From positions 1-24,102 of the forward strand of contig CAYOBW010000098.1 in NCBI GenBank assembly GCA_964402115.1: a stretch of DNA of 24,102 nucleotides, in the 5' to 3' direction. Shown here one piece after another: positions 7,801-16,082 of the stretch (within the stretch, counting starts at the first letter, position 1; each line of letters opens with the position of its first letter). The position numbers and the translations under genes were made by a program. Below the pieces are notes generated by a model. It made no database searches and was not told where the DNA came from. It saw only the letters and a program-made list of their open reading frames with translations. This stretch comes from CAYOBW01 sp964402115. GTDB lineage: Bacteria; Verrucomicrobiota; Kiritimatiellia; UBA8416; CAYOBW01.

Positions 7801-10222
7801 CCGCCGAACTGCGGTAGTCGAAGACGCTCGTGCCGGCGGCCAGGGAGATGGCCCCGCCATACGTGCCCCGGCCCAGCGTGCCGCTGCCGTCGATCGCCAG
7901 CGTGCCGCCATTGATCGTTGTGGCTCCGGCATAGCTGTTGGCCCCGGTGAGGGTCAGCGCACCGGCGCCGGCCTTGGTGAGGTTCAGGATGCCTTGTTCG
8001 AGGCCGCCATCCGTGCCTCCCGCGGCCACGTAGCCGTGGATGCGGCCGGAGAAGGTGCAGGATCCGCCCGTAGCGCCGACGGTCAGCGTATCGCCCGCGG
8101 CGCCGTGGCCGTTCCACGAGTTCAGCACGTCGCCGTCGCCTGTCAGGGTGTCGACGGAGATGTTCTGCGCGCGAATTGCGAAGAGCCCGCCGGCGGCGAC
8201 GTGCAGCTTCGGGTTGCCCGACCAGGCTCCGGCGATGTTGTCCATCGCCAGCACGCCGGCGTTGACGTTGACCGTGCCGGTGAAGTTGGTGAGGCCGGCG
8301 CGGGCGCCGTTGAACGTCACCCAGCCGCCCCCGATCCCCGCGGAGGCATTGTTGACGTTGATTGTGCCGGTCCCGGTGATCGGGCCGGCCACCCGCGAGC
8401 GGCTCCCTATGCCGTTCACCGTCTTGCCGAGATCCAGGGTGCCTTCCGTGGCGACGGTCGCAGCGGAGCCGAAGGCGGTCGTGTCGCGGAGGGCCAGCAC
8501 GCCGGCGGCCACCGCAGTCGTCCCGGTGTAGGTGATGTTGATGCCGGCCAGCGTCTGCGTGCCGGCGCCGCTCTTCGAAAGGCCGAGGATCCCGTTGCCG
8601 GCGGTGCCGTTGTTATTGCGCAGGTAGCCGTTGAAGGCGTAGGTCCCGCTGCCGTTGAGCGTCAGCAGCGAAGTGCCGGCGTTGGCAGGAGCCAGTTCGC
8701 GGTTCTCGATCACGCCGCGGCCGCTGCCGCCGTTGGCCACGCCGGCCAGTGTCTGCGCGGTGCCCGCCAGTTCGAAGCGGGCATGGCTGGTGGCGCCGCC
8801 GCTCATGGTCAGTACGCTGCCGGCGGCGAACTGGTTGTCGGCCGTCGGGTAGAGCACGTTGGCATCCTCGTTCACCAAGGTCACGTCGCCCACGGCCGCC
8901 ACGTTGGCCGGTTTGGAGAGCGCCGTGCGGCTTGGCGCCGCATAGGTGCCCATGCCGTTGAGCGTTGTCAGGCCAGTGTACGTGTTGGCGTCGGCGCCGC
9001 CCAACGTCAGCGTGCCGCCGCCGCCCCGGGTCAGCGCGCGGCCGGCGCCGCTGATGACGCCGCTGACCGTGAACGCGTGCTGTTGTATGTAAATCCGGCT
9101 GTCGCCGGCCAGGACCACCGGCCCCGCCCAGGTGTTGGTGCCGCTCCAGCTTGCCAGCGCGCCGCGCGTGCCGCCGATCCCGTCGCCGGCGATCGTGGCC
9201 GTGATATTGGAAATGGTCACGTCGGCGCCGACGCGTTTTTCAAGCTGCAGCGTCGCGCCGCTGTGCACCACGACGCCGCCCGCTCCCGTGCCCAGCGCGT
9301 GGTTGTGCCCCGGCACCAGGTACCCGCCCGAGACCGTGGTCTGCCCGCTGTAGCTGTTGGCGCCCGTCAGGTACTGCACGCCCGTGCCCAGCTTGGTGAC
9401 GGCCAGCGTCCCGCCGCCATCGGTGATTGTGCCGGCGTACGTGCCGCCGCCGTTGTTGCTGCCGATGGTCATCAGGCTGTTGCCGCTGCTGTTGAGGACC
9501 GTGCCGCCGGCGCCGTCGAAGCCGTTGAACGCCTCGCTGCGGCCGTTGAAATCGAACGTGCCGCTGTTCACGGTCACGGGGGCGTAGTCCCAGATCTGGT
9601 TGCCGCCCGTGCCGTCTAGCCGGATCGTTGCCCCGCCCACGGTGAGGCCGTTGCCGATGGCGCAAATCGAGGGCGCGCTGGCTTTGCCCAGGACCACCGT
9701 GCCGCTGTTCGCCACAACGGTGCATGATGGGTTGTTGGCACTGCCGTCGAGCGTTAGCGTGCCGGCGCCGACCATCGTCAACGTCGGGATCGAAACGCCG
9801 TCCGTTCCGACTGCCCCTCCGAAGGTGAGGTTGCCCGAACCCGCGATCCGGAGCGCCGCGTTGCCGGCTGGTCCGGCCATGGTGGAGTTGAATGTGAGCG
9901 TCCCCGCCCCGTTATTGGTGATGGCGCCGTTGTTGGCGATTGTGAGGACTCCGCCGCTGAAGCCGTACCCGATTGCGCCGGCGTTGAACGTGAGCGACTG
10001 CGCCGTGACGCCGTTGCCCGCGATGGCGATGGCGCCGGCGCCGGTTGCGTCGAAGACCGCGGCTGACCCGTTGGTCCACGCGGCGCCCGACCAGTTCGCC
10101 GACACGCCGGCATCCCAGGTCAGGTTGCCGGCGCCGTTGTCCCAGGTCAGCGTTGCGGCGGCGGCCGCGCGCAGCGCAAGCCACCACACCGCGACACACA
10201 CGGGGGGGAATCCGTTCTTCAT
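4811..10222 (-). CDS. Giant autotransporter-associated beta-strand repeat protein with internal LamG domain (paralogue A)
   Basis: An 1803-residue protein. The signal peptide is residues 1-~23 (hydrophobic core ending in RAAAAA), followed by TLTWDNGAGNLTWDAG. About eight PATR units of the form LTKxGxGxLTLTGANxYxG...TTVNGGTL occur near residues 275, 400, 550, 750, 825, 1415, 1490 and 1610. A LamG-type domain lies at ~860-1080 (VLWLDAADAGTLFKDAGG, WQDKSGGNNH, GDIAELLVYTTQL). A WTGALDGEW module starts near 1224. The last ~125 residues (NVTGRFTIQNDV ... GTLLLVW) match those of the upstream paralogue. No autotransporter barrel, PEP-CTERM or other known anchor is visible. It is probably a secreted or surface beta-helix adhesin or carbohydrate-binding scaffold. 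The start is supported by AGAGAGG 7 nt upstream. It begins 20 bp after the stop of paralogue B, so the two are probably co-transcribed. Confidence 0.85.
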   Translation of the reverse strand: MKNGFPPVCVAVWWLALRAAAAATLTWDNGAGNLTWDAGVSANWSGAAWTNGSAAVFDATGAGAIAIAGNGVTAQSLTFNAGAIGYGFSGGVLTIANNGAITNNGAGTLTFNSTMAGPAGNAALRIAGSGNLTFGGAVGTDGVSIPTLTMVGAGTLTLDGSANNPSCTVVANSGTVVLGKASAPSICAIGNGLTVGGATIRLDGTGGNQIWDYAPVTVNSGTFDFNGRSEAFNGFDGAGGTVLNSSGNSLMTIGSNNGGGTYAGTITDGGGTLAVTKLGTGVQYLTGANSYSGQTTVSGGYLVPGHNHALGTGAGGVVVHSGATLQLEKRVGADVTISNITATIAGDGIGGTRGALASWSGTNTWAGPVVLAGDSRIYIQQHAFTVSGVISGAGRALTRGGGGTLTLGGADANTYTGLTTLNGMGTYAAPSRTALSKPANVAAVGDVTLVNEDANVLYPTADNQFAAGSVLTMSGGATSHARFELAGTAQTLAGVANGGSGRGVIENRELAPANAGTSLLTLNGSGTYAFNGYLRNNNGTAGNGILGLSKSGAGTQTLAGINITYTGTTAVAAGVLALRDTTAFGSAATVATEGTLDLGKTVNGIGSRSRVAGPITGTGTINVNNASAGIGGGWVTFNGARAGLTNFTGTVNVNAGVLAMDNIAGAWSGNPKLHVAAGGLFAIRAQNISVDTLTGDGDVLNSWNGHGAAGDTLTVGATGGSCTFSGRIHGYVAAGGTDGGLEQGILNLTKAGAGALTLTGANSYAGATTINGGTLAIDGSGTLGRGTYGGAISLAAGTSVFDYRSSAEQVLGGALSGPGALIQRGPGTLTLAAANSFTGATAVEGGALKLRSLSPLTVPAPGAVLWLDAADAGTLFKDAGGMQPVTADGDVIALWQDKSGGNNHVTLSGTQTGPTYQAGVQSGQSVVRFSSAATCGLTTPVTVTGGDLTIFVVYSCRSASSTYRRAVGGSNNWLMGPYSLTYQTYNGGWVAGAPAVVQNQFVIHGVTIIGGGTLTAYVNGTAHGSRAGTYPGRLHLGVGGFGAEPLDGDIAELLVYTTQLTAAQRQGVETYLGRKWLAGSYGTAALAPGSVVSVASGATFGGFGTAGTVTVDAGGAVEGGQPDGGALTLGSLTFNGAGQLRGYLGAAAPIVVAGGVTASGGAGSIGITPLNLPANGTYPFLSYGSGSSPFGACKLASASRCLTLADNSSSNLVDIVVNASGCDIWTGALDGEWSAGTLAAPKNWVRDTGGETDFLMLDPVVFDDSAAGATAVGVNRGNVFPGSTTFNNAARPYSLSGTNGVMTGPLLKAGAGTLAISNANAFSRATLSNGTLVVTSNGALGGAPNSTLTLAGGTLQAGGAISLPNNVTVAGNVGLDGGTGSLTFAGETAFGSGTRSLAVNGNVACCGAVNGSAALTLTGSGALTLAGPNIAYSGATTLASGTLRLDSAVGFNSAVNIAAGANLIITNVNAAVDNWLYGVAGQGFTGAGTLTKDGVGWFLFQTTGIQDFQGAIVINNGILGNGMNNTVWNNGKVAVTVHSPGILDLRTDDMSIDRLSGNGTVANTYNTDVVNTLTIGGNNGSSAFSGVMRGVGGGANNSSLDAGKINLVKTGSGAFTLTGANLYKGTTTVNGGTLLVNGSHASGAGAYNVSAGTLGGTGTVWSVVNVTGPGTLAPGGTNVTGRFTIQNDVALGPGAIFDVDIKGTTPGQASGGYDQLTLAAGKTLSLGAGVARLVVRVPRAVALPLGQTFTLATGGTPNGYFEGLADGAEVRTGEYRFIIHYGPDAAITLTSSKMDKGTLLLVW

Positions 10223-10242
10223 GGCTGACCTCTCTGTCGTTC

Positions 10243-13200
10243 CTACCTCATGAGGAACAGCGTGCCGGAGTCCACCTTGCGCGAGTCGAGGGTGATGACA
10301 CCGGAGCCGTAATGAATGATGAAGCTGTAGGCCCCGGCGAAGATCTCGGCGCCCTCGGGCTTGTCCTGGAACTGCGACCCGCTGTAGGCGCCCACGTAGA
10401 TCGTGAAGGTGTGGTTGATGGGGAGGGTCGTTCCCTGCGGCACCCGGATCGTCAGCGGGGCCGCGTTGTTTCCGAAAATGAGCGTCTTGCCGCCGCCCAC
10501 GACCAACTGGTCATAGCCGTTGACGGGCTGACCGACGTCCGTGCCCTGGATGTCCACATGGAAGGTCGCGCCGGGGCTCAGGGTCACGTCGTTCTGGATG
10601 GTGAACCGTCCCGTGACGTTCGTTCCGCCGGGGGCCAGGGTGGCGTTGTTGGCGAGGTTGACCACGCTGTACACGGTTCCCGTTCCGCCCAGGATCGCCC
10701 CCGTGTTCACGCTGTAGGTCGCGGCGGGCGCATTGTGCGTGCCGTTCACCAGCAGCTGCCCGTTGTCGACGGTCGTTGCGCCGGTGTAGGTGTTGATGCC
10801 GCCGAGCGCCTGCGTGCCGGCACCGGTCTTGACCAGCGAGATGACCGCGCTGGGCTGGCTGATTGTGCCCGCGAACGTCCCGCTGCCGCCGAGGACCCCC
10901 ACGGTCAAGGTGACGTTCGGCGTGTGCCACGCGTCCTGCACGGTGCCGGCGCCCGTAAGCGCGTCCATCTTGGCATTCTCCGCGAACAGGTCCAGCACCG
11001 CCCCGGCGGCGATATTCACGGACGCCTGGTTGTTGCCGAAGCTGGCGCCGTTGTAGTTGTTCTGGATCATGCCGCCCTGGATGTCGATCAGCCCGCCGGT
11101 CAGATTGAAATTCACGTGCCTGCCGCTGGCGCCGGTATACCACGTCGCGGCGCCGCGCTTCACGACCGTTCCGTTGCCGGTGATGTTCAGGGCTGCGGTG
11201 CCGACGGTCCAGGCGCTGCTCAGGGCGACCTCCAGGGTGCCCCCGTTCAGGGTCGTCGAACTGACAAACGCCGTGGTGTTGGTGAGGATCAGCCGGCCGC
11301 CGTTGACGGTAGTCGTGCCAGTGTAGACGATGTTCACGCCGGTGAGCGCCTGGCTGCCGCCGCCGGACTTCACGAGGTTCAGCTTCGTGGTGCCGGACTC
11401 GTTGTCCCGGATGTAGCCGGTGAAGGAGTAGCTCGTGGCCGACGGCGTGTTGACGGCCAGGGTGCCGTTGGCGGTCACGCCCGTCTGGGTCGAGCCCGCG
11501 TTCTCGATCACGCCCCTGGCCACCGAGTCCAGGCCGGCGACGGTCTCGGTGAAGCCCTCGGGCCGCAGCCCGCACCAGTCCGTGCCCGTGAAGCGCACCA
11601 CGGTCGTGTCGGGGATCTGCTCATTGGCGGCCAGTTCGAGGCCGTTGGCGGAGCCCGCCCAGTTGGCCGCCGTGCTGATCGCGAGGGCGCCGCCGATCGC
11701 GTTGACGCCGGCGGTCTTGCCCAGCACCAGCTTGCCAACCGAGAGCGTGGTTGCACCGGCGTAAGTGTTCGCCGCCGTGCCGTTCAGCGTCAACGTGCCG
11801 GTGCCGAGCTTGGTCAGGCCGCCGGTCCCCGTCAGCGGGCTGCCGATGCTGATGGCGTTCCCGTTGGAGTCCAGGATGGCGCCGCCGGCCCCGATCGTCG
11901 TGGTCGTCTGGGGGTTGGCCGCGATCGCGACGGTGCCCAGGGCCCTGACCGTGCTGCCGTTGAAATTCCAGTTCACGGCCGCCGCCGTCGAGTTGCCGCT
12001 GTAATTGAAGTAGTAAGCCGGAAGGGCGAAGGTTCCGCCATTGAGGTTAAAGGTGCTGGTGCCGTTGCCCGTGTAGAGCCCGTAGGCGCCGGCCGTGATC
12101 GTGAAGACCGCCGTGCCGCTCAAGTTCAGCGTGCACGTGTTCGCCGAGGTCGCACCGAAACCCTCCGTGCTCCAGAACCCGTTGGCGTTGATCGTTCCGC
12201 CGCTGAAGTTCAGGGTGCATGCGCTGCCCCCCTTGGCCGCGTTCAGGGCGGCGTTGATGCCGCCGATCGTGGTGACGCCCCCGCTTTGCGTCCAGACAAA
12301 CGCACCGGCGCCGTTGCCGAATTGCGATTGCGCCGTGCAGGTGAAGGCGCCGCCCGTGATGTCCAGCGTTCCGGCATTGAAGACGGGGCTGTTCAACAGG
12401 AGACTGCCCCCGGTGACCCCGACGCCGGCGGAGGAACTGAACGCGGCGGAGTTGTTCAGCGTCCCGCCCGTCGGGACTTCGAGCATGCCGACGGAGACGG
12501 TCGTCGCGCCGTTGTAGGTGTTGTTGCCGGCCAGCCGCAACGTGCCGCTCCCGGCCTTGATCAGGCCGCCAGCGCCGCTGGTGAGCGTGACGATGTTATT
12601 GACGGTCAGGGTGCGCGTGGCCGAGCCGAAATCGGTGGCGCCCGCGAGCGTCAGGCCGCCGGCCCCGCCGTCCAGGATCGCGTTGCTGTTGAAGACGACG
12701 TTGTTCGGCAACGTGACGGCGCCGCCGGCCTGCAGCGCTCCGCCCGCGAACACGATCAGGCTGCCGGCGGCGCTGCTGAAGGCGTTGTTGTTGGCCGCGA
12801 TGAGCGTGCCGGCGTTGAGCGTCGCGCTGCTGAAGGCGTTGGCGTTGTTGAGCGTGACGGCGCCGGCGCCGTTCTTGACCAGCGCGCCGGCTGTGACGCT
12901 GTTGGCGCCGGACAGGGTGTAGCTCTTCGTCGCGTTGTTGAAGGTCGTGGAGCCGGGGGTGACATTGCCGTTGTTGATGACCACGTCGGTGGTGCCGGGG
13001 GCGGTGTCGTCGAACAGCACCGCGTCGGCCGCATAGAAGTCGGTCTGGCCGCCCGTGTTGACGGCCCAGTTCTTGGGGGCGGCCAACGCGTTGATGCTCC
13101 ACTCGCCGCTGAGCGCGCCGGTCCAGATGGGATAGGCGCTGGTGTCGACGGCAATGTCCACGAACTGGCCGGCGCTGTTGTCCACGAGGGTCAGGCTGCG

Positions 13201-16020
13201 GCTGGGCGAGGCGAACTTGAACGCGCTGAACGGGTTGGCCCCGCCATAGGCGAGGAAGTGGTACGTGCCGCTGGGCGGCAGGTTCTGCGGTGTGACGCTG
13301 ATGGAGGCGGCGCCGCCGTTGGCGGTGACGGCGCCCGTGACGACGATGGGCGTGCTGGCGCCGAGGTAGCCCTGGACCCCGCCTGTGCCCGTGAAGGCCA
13401 GGTTGTTCAAGGTCAGGGTGCCGCCGTCGATCTGGCCGCCTTCGACAGTCCCGCCCGCGTCCACCGTCACCGTGCCCGCGCTACCGGCCCCGCCGAAGGT
13501 AGCGCCGGCCCCCACCGCTACCGCGCTGGCCGCAGCCAGCGAGGTGGTCCCATACGTGCCGCTCAGCCACTTCTGGCTGAGGTACGTCTCGATGCCCTGG
13601 CGTTCCGTCGTCGACAGCGGCGTGGTGTAGACCAGCAGCTCCGCGATGTCGCCATACGCCGACTCCGGATAGCCGCCGGCAACGCCCAGGCCGATTTGAT
13701 TGGGATAGCCGGCGCCCGTCCGGGTGCCGTAGGCTGCCCCGTTGACATACTGCGCGAGCACCCCGCCGGTGGTCTCAATCACCTCGTGAAGCACGAACTG
13801 GTTCTGAACCGTGGCAGGCCCCGCGAGAAAGGCGCCGGAGTAGGATTGATACCGATTATTGTAGGGACCGACCAGCCAGTTGTTGCCCGTCGTCGGCCCG
13901 CCCTGGACCACGCGGCGGGCCGTGCTGCCGGTGTCGCGGAAGCTATATACCACGAAGACGCTCAGGTTGCCGCTGGTCACCATCAGGGGCGTAACCATGC
14001 CATTGCCGCTGGTGGTCGAAGTGCCGTTGAACCGGGCCACCGAGTTCCCCATCTGCACGCCCGCCTGGTAGGCCGGACCGGTGTTCGAGCCGGTCAACGT
14101 CGCGTGGTTGCCGTTGCCGCTCTTGTCTTTCCACAGCGCGATGACATCGCCGCTGGTCGTCACCGGCAGCGTCCCGCCGGCATCCTTGAAGAGGGTGCTC
14201 GTGTCCGAGGCGTCCAGCCAGAGCGCAGCCCCCGCCGCCATGGCCGGCAGCAACGAATTCAGCTTCAGCCCGCCGCCCGAAATCGTGGTGGCGCCGGTGT
14301 AGGCTTGTGACGTGCGGAACGTCAGCGTGCCAGGGCCGGACTTGGTGACGTTGCCGCTGCCGCCGATCGCGTAGGCCACCGTCTGGTTCCCGAAAAGGTT
14401 GTAGGCCAGCGTGGCGTTGTCGGTGACGCTGCCCGTGGCCAGCGAGCCGTCATGGCCGCTGGCGCCGTCGCCCAGTTGCAGCGTGCCGCCGCTGATCGTG
14501 GTGGTGCCGCTGTAGGTGTTGGCGCCGGCGAGGATCTGGGTGCCGCCGCCGGTCTTGATCAGCGAAAGCACGCCGCCCTCCAGCGCGCCGTCCGTGCCGC
14601 TGGACCCGTTGCCGTGGATGATGCCGGTGAACGTGCCCGAGCCGCCGCCGTTGCCGAGCGTGATCGAGCCGGCGTTGGAACTGCTCCAGAGCGTGGAGAC
14701 ATCCCCCGCGCCGTTGAGCGCGCCGATGGTGCTATTGCCCCCGCGCCCGGCGCCAAAGGCGGCGCCGGCCGCCACGTTGACCGTCGCGCTGCCGTTGATC
14801 GTGGTCGGGTTCGTGTTGTCGCGGGCGAACACGCCCGAGTTCACGTTGAGCGTGCCCGAGAAGTTCAGCGAGCTCGTTCCGCCGCTGAACGTGGTCCAGC
14901 CGCCGGCGATGCCGGAGCCGGCGTTGTTGATGTTGATTATGCCGGAGCCGGTGACGGTGTTGCCCATGATCGGCGAGCGGCCGGCGATTCCCAGGGCCGT
15001 GCGGACGGCGGTGAGCGTGCCGCTTCCGCCGACCGTGATGGCGCTGGTAAAGGCCGTGGTATCCTGCAGGGTGAGCGTGCCGCCATTGACCGTCGTCGCG
15101 CCGGTGTACGTGATGTTCCCGCCGCTGAAGGTCTGCGTGCCGCCGCCGGACTTGACCAGGCCGATCGTGCCGTTCCAGTTGCGGAAGTAGCCGTTGAAGG
15201 CGTACGTGCCGCTGCCGTCGAGCGTCAGGGTCGAGGCGCCGGTGTTGGCGGGCGCCAGTTCCCGGTTCTGGATGACGCCGCGGCCGCTGCCGCCGTTGGC
15301 TACGCCGGCCAGCGTTTGCGCGGTGCCTTCCAGTTCGAGGCGGGCATGGGTGCCGGCGCCGCCGCTCATGGTCAGCACGCAGCCGGCGGCGAATTGATTG
15401 TTGGCCGTCGGGTAGAGCACGTTGGCGTCATCGTTCACCATCGTGACGTCGCCGCCGATGGCCGTCACGTTGGCCGGCTTCGAGAGGACCAGGTAACTTG
15501 GCGCCGCGTAGGCGCCCGTGCCGCTCAGCGTCGTCGTGCCCGTGTAGGTGTTGGCGTTCGCGCCGCTGAGCGTCAGCATCCCGGCGCCGGTTTTGGTGAA
15601 GCCCGCTGAGCCGGCGACCTGCAGGCTGAGCGTGGCGGCCCTGCCGGTGTAGAGGGCGTTGACCGTGATGGTGGGCGTGCCGCCGGCCAGCGTCAGGATG
15701 TTGAGCCCGTCCCCGTTGTCGTCGAGTGTCCAGCCGCCGGCCGTGGTCGTTGTCAAATCGCCAAATAGCAGGCTGCCGATGATCCGCGGGGTGTCGAGGT
15801 GGACCGTCACATCGGACGGGATGTCGATCGTGCTGAAGTTGGCCGAGTTTCCCGATCCGTCGGCCACAATTCCGCCCGACCAGTTGCCGTCGCCGCTCCA
15901 GTTGCCCGTGCCCGGGCTCGTCCACGTGCCGCTGTCCGCCTGTGCTGAGCGCAGGGTCGCCGCCGCAACCGTCAGCATGGCGAGAACCGCGAAACATCTC
16001 GTTACCGTTTGCCGTTTCAT
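10243..16020 (-). CDS. Giant autotransporter-associated beta-strand repeat protein with internal LamG domain (paralogue B)
   Basis: A 1925-residue protein with a clear signal peptide (MKRQTVTRCFAVLAMLTVAA, cleavage near SAQA/DS). About nine PATR units are seen near residues 150, 295, 490, 565, 1050, 1160, 1410, 1555 and 1735. The LamG-type domain is at ~598-822 (ALWLDASDTSTLFKDAGG, WKDKSGNGNH, GDIAELLVYTTPL). The WTGALSGEW module starts near 963, and a closing C-terminal domain runs ~1803-1925 (NVTGRFTIQNDV to GTLFLMR). Long stretches are nearly identical to paralogue A, such as LAGVANGGSGRGVI followed by NRELAPAN. B is longer after the WTG module, where it has extra serine/glycine-rich strands. 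The RBS GGAGGT (16026-16031) lies 5 nt before the ATG. No barrel or PEP-CTERM is seen. The role is inferred to be a surface or secreted scaffold; no enzyme motif was recognised. Confidence 0.85.
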   Translation of the reverse strand: MKRQTVTRCFAVLAMLTVAAATLRSAQADSGTWTSPGTGNWSGDGNWSGGIVADGSGNSANFSTIDIPSDVTVHLDTPRIIGSLLFGDLTTTTAGGWTLDDNGDGLNILTLAGGTPTITVNALYTGRAATLSLQVAGSAGFTKTGAGMLTLSGANANTYTGTTTLSGTGAYAAPSYLVLSKPANVTAIGGDVTMVNDDANVLYPTANNQFAAGCVLTMSGGAGTHARLELEGTAQTLAGVANGGSGRGVIQNRELAPANTGASTLTLDGSGTYAFNGYFRNWNGTIGLVKSGGGTQTFSGGNITYTGATTVNGGTLTLQDTTAFTSAITVGGSGTLTAVRTALGIAGRSPIMGNTVTGSGIININNAGSGIAGGWTTFSGGTSSLNFSGTLNVNSGVFARDNTNPTTINGSATVNVAAGAAFGAGRGGNSTIGALNGAGDVSTLWSSSNAGSITLGNGGGSGTFTGIIHGNGSSGTDGALEGGVLSLIKTGGGTQILAGANTYSGTTTISGGTLQLGDGASGHDGSLATGSVTDNATLAYNLFGNQTVAYAIGGSGNVTKSGPGTLTFRTSQAYTGATTISGGGLKLNSLLPAMAAGAALWLDASDTSTLFKDAGGTLPVTTSGDVIALWKDKSGNGNHATLTGSNTGPAYQAGVQMGNSVARFNGTSTTSGNGMVTPLMVTSGNLSVFVVYSFRDTGSTARRVVQGGPTTGNNWLVGPYNNRYQSYSGAFLAGPATVQNQFVLHEVIETTGGVLAQYVNGAAYGTRTGAGYPNQIGLGVAGGYPESAYGDIAELLVYTTPLSTTERQGIETYLSQKWLSGTYGTTSLAAASAVAVGAGATFGGAGSAGTVTVDAGGTVEGGQIDGGTLTLNNLAFTGTGGVQGYLGASTPIVVTGAVTANGGAASISVTPQNLPPSGTYHFLAYGGANPFSAFKFASPSRSLTLVDNSAGQFVDIAVDTSAYPIWTGALSGEWSINALAAPKNWAVNTGGQTDFYAADAVLFDDTAPGTTDVVINNGNVTPGSTTFNNATKSYTLSGANSVTAGALVKNGAGAVTLNNANAFSSATLNAGTLIAANNNAFSSAAGSLIVFAGGALQAGGAVTLPNNVVFNSNAILDGGAGGLTLAGATDFGSATRTLTVNNIVTLTSGAGGLIKAGSGTLRLAGNNTYNGATTVSVGMLEVPTGGTLNNSAAFSSSAGVGVTGGSLLLNSPVFNAGTLDITGGAFTCTAQSQFGNGAGAFVWTQSGGVTTIGGINAALNAAKGGSACTLNFSGGTINANGFWSTEGFGATSANTCTLNLSGTAVFTITAGAYGLYTGNGTSTFNLNGGTFALPAYYFNYSGNSTAAAVNWNFNGSTVRALGTVAIAANPQTTTTIGAGGAILDSNGNAISIGSPLTGTGGLTKLGTGTLTLNGTAANTYAGATTLSVGKLVLGKTAGVNAIGGALAISTAANWAGSANGLELAANEQIPDTTVVRFTGTDWCGLRPEGFTETVAGLDSVARGVIENAGSTQTGVTANGTLAVNTPSATSYSFTGYIRDNESGTTKLNLVKSGGGSQALTGVNIVYTGTTTVNGGRLILTNTTAFVSSTTLNGGTLEVALSSAWTVGTAALNITGNGTVVKRGAATWYTGASGRHVNFNLTGGLIDIQGGMIQNNYNGASFGNNQASVNIAAGAVLDLFAENAKMDALTGAGTVQDAWHTPNVTLTVGVLGGSGTFAGTISQPSAVISLVKTGAGTQALGGINTYTGATTVDNGQLLVNGTHNAPAATYSVNTGAILGGTGTVYSVVNLANNATLAPGGTNVTGRFTIQNDVTLSPGATFHVDIQGTDVGQPVNGYDQLVVGGGKTLIFGNNAAPLTIRVPQGTTLPINHTFTIYVGAYSGSQFQDKPEGAEIFAGAYSFIIHYGSGVITLDSRKVDSGTLFLMR

Positions 16021-16082
16021 TGGAGACCTCCGTGTGCGTGTGAACTCAAACCAGACATCCCAGGCGTTTGTCGCCCCGTGGG

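Noticed and set aside
10045..14310. A 1421-codon plus-strand open frame, and an 833-codon one at 7118-9619
   Set aside because: Both are antisense to the PATR genes. They are made of low-complexity Arg/Ala/Gly/Val peptides with no domains, signal peptide or ribosome binding sites. They arise because the GC-rich Gly/Ala/Thr/Asn codons of the repeats rarely create stops on the other strand.
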